From: an uncultured Bacteroidota bacterium
GTDB lineage: Bacteria > Bacteroidota > Bacteroidia > Chitinophagales > Chitinophagaceae
Length of the DNA stretch: 23,724 nt
Assembly: GCA_937928385.1 (NCBI GenBank)
Contig: CALEZD010000102.1
Location: forward strand, 1-23,724
Direction of reading: 5' to 3'
Under the pieces are notes generated by a model. The model was not told where the DNA came from, did not search any database, and saw only the letters and a list, made by a program, of their open reading frames with translations. The position numbers were made by a program, and so were the translations under genes. Shown here one piece after another: positions 23,641-23,724 of this stretch. Each line of letters begins with the position of its first letter. The stretch's first letter is position 1.

Positions 23641-23724
23641 TTCTCGAGGGAATTTTGGTAAAACGTATTGTATTTTTATAGTCAATAATTTTTAAATCGA
23701 CAATATCAAACAATAGTGTGTATG

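Overview
Organism and replicon. The window looks like Bacteroidota DNA, perhaps Chitinophagaceae or Sphingobacteriia. It is roughly 40% GC. Promoters fit the Bacteroidota pattern of a -33 TTG/TTTG and a -7 TAnnTTTG rather than sigma70 boxes. tRNA-like 3' ends lack an encoded CCA, and one gene belongs to DUF3871, a family I know from Bacteroidota mobile elements. I read it as most of an integrative element or genomic island. No integrase, relaxase or conjugation gene is present, so at least one element end lies outside the window.

Layout. Positions 1-529 are non-coding, with a long inverted repeat. Positions 530-5743 are a DNA-damage module: a minus-strand pair (93-aa unknown protein, SRAP/YedK-type AP-site crosslinking protein) diverges from a Y-family polymerase (DinB) and a short DNA polymerase III alpha (DnaE). 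A back-to-back promoter lies between them, with a TGTACA-type palindrome on the dinB -7 box. Positions 5832-18675 are a tight five-gene operon: ComEC-like metallo-beta-lactamase-fold hydrolase, SF2/SNF2-type helicase with DUF3883, DUF262/HNH (GmrSD-like) protein, DUF1156 DNA methyltransferase, and HEPN(Swt1-like)-DUF499 ATPase. Positions 18772-19545 are a separately promoted pair, a Cas2/VapD-fold protein and a PIN nuclease. A minus-strand unknown gene with a possible HTH follows (19597-20223). Positions 20473-22964 are a recombination/replication module: 111-aa protein, Sak4/RecA-like ATPase, DUF3871 protein and an 80-aa protein. Positions 22965-23396 are non-coding, with nested inverted repeats and direct repeats. 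The right end holds two truncated tRNA 3' ends pointing at each other, each followed by a terminator, which look like attachment-site remnants of two neighbouring insertions.

How it fits together. The left and right modules (TLS polymerases, SRAP, Sak4-like ATPase, DUF3871) look like element backbone for damage tolerance and recombination. The middle 14 kb looks like defence cargo. Its operon combines a methyltransferase, a translocase/helicase, a large ATPase and three possible nucleases (MBL, HNH and possibly DUF3883 or HEPN). It resembles DUF499-DUF1156 and DISARM-related arrays, but no DrmA, DrmB or DrmC homologue is evident. The Cas2-like/PIN pair is either a toxin-antitoxin-like unit or an accessory effector. 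The antiphage role is inferred from family membership and gene order, and nothing here proves it.
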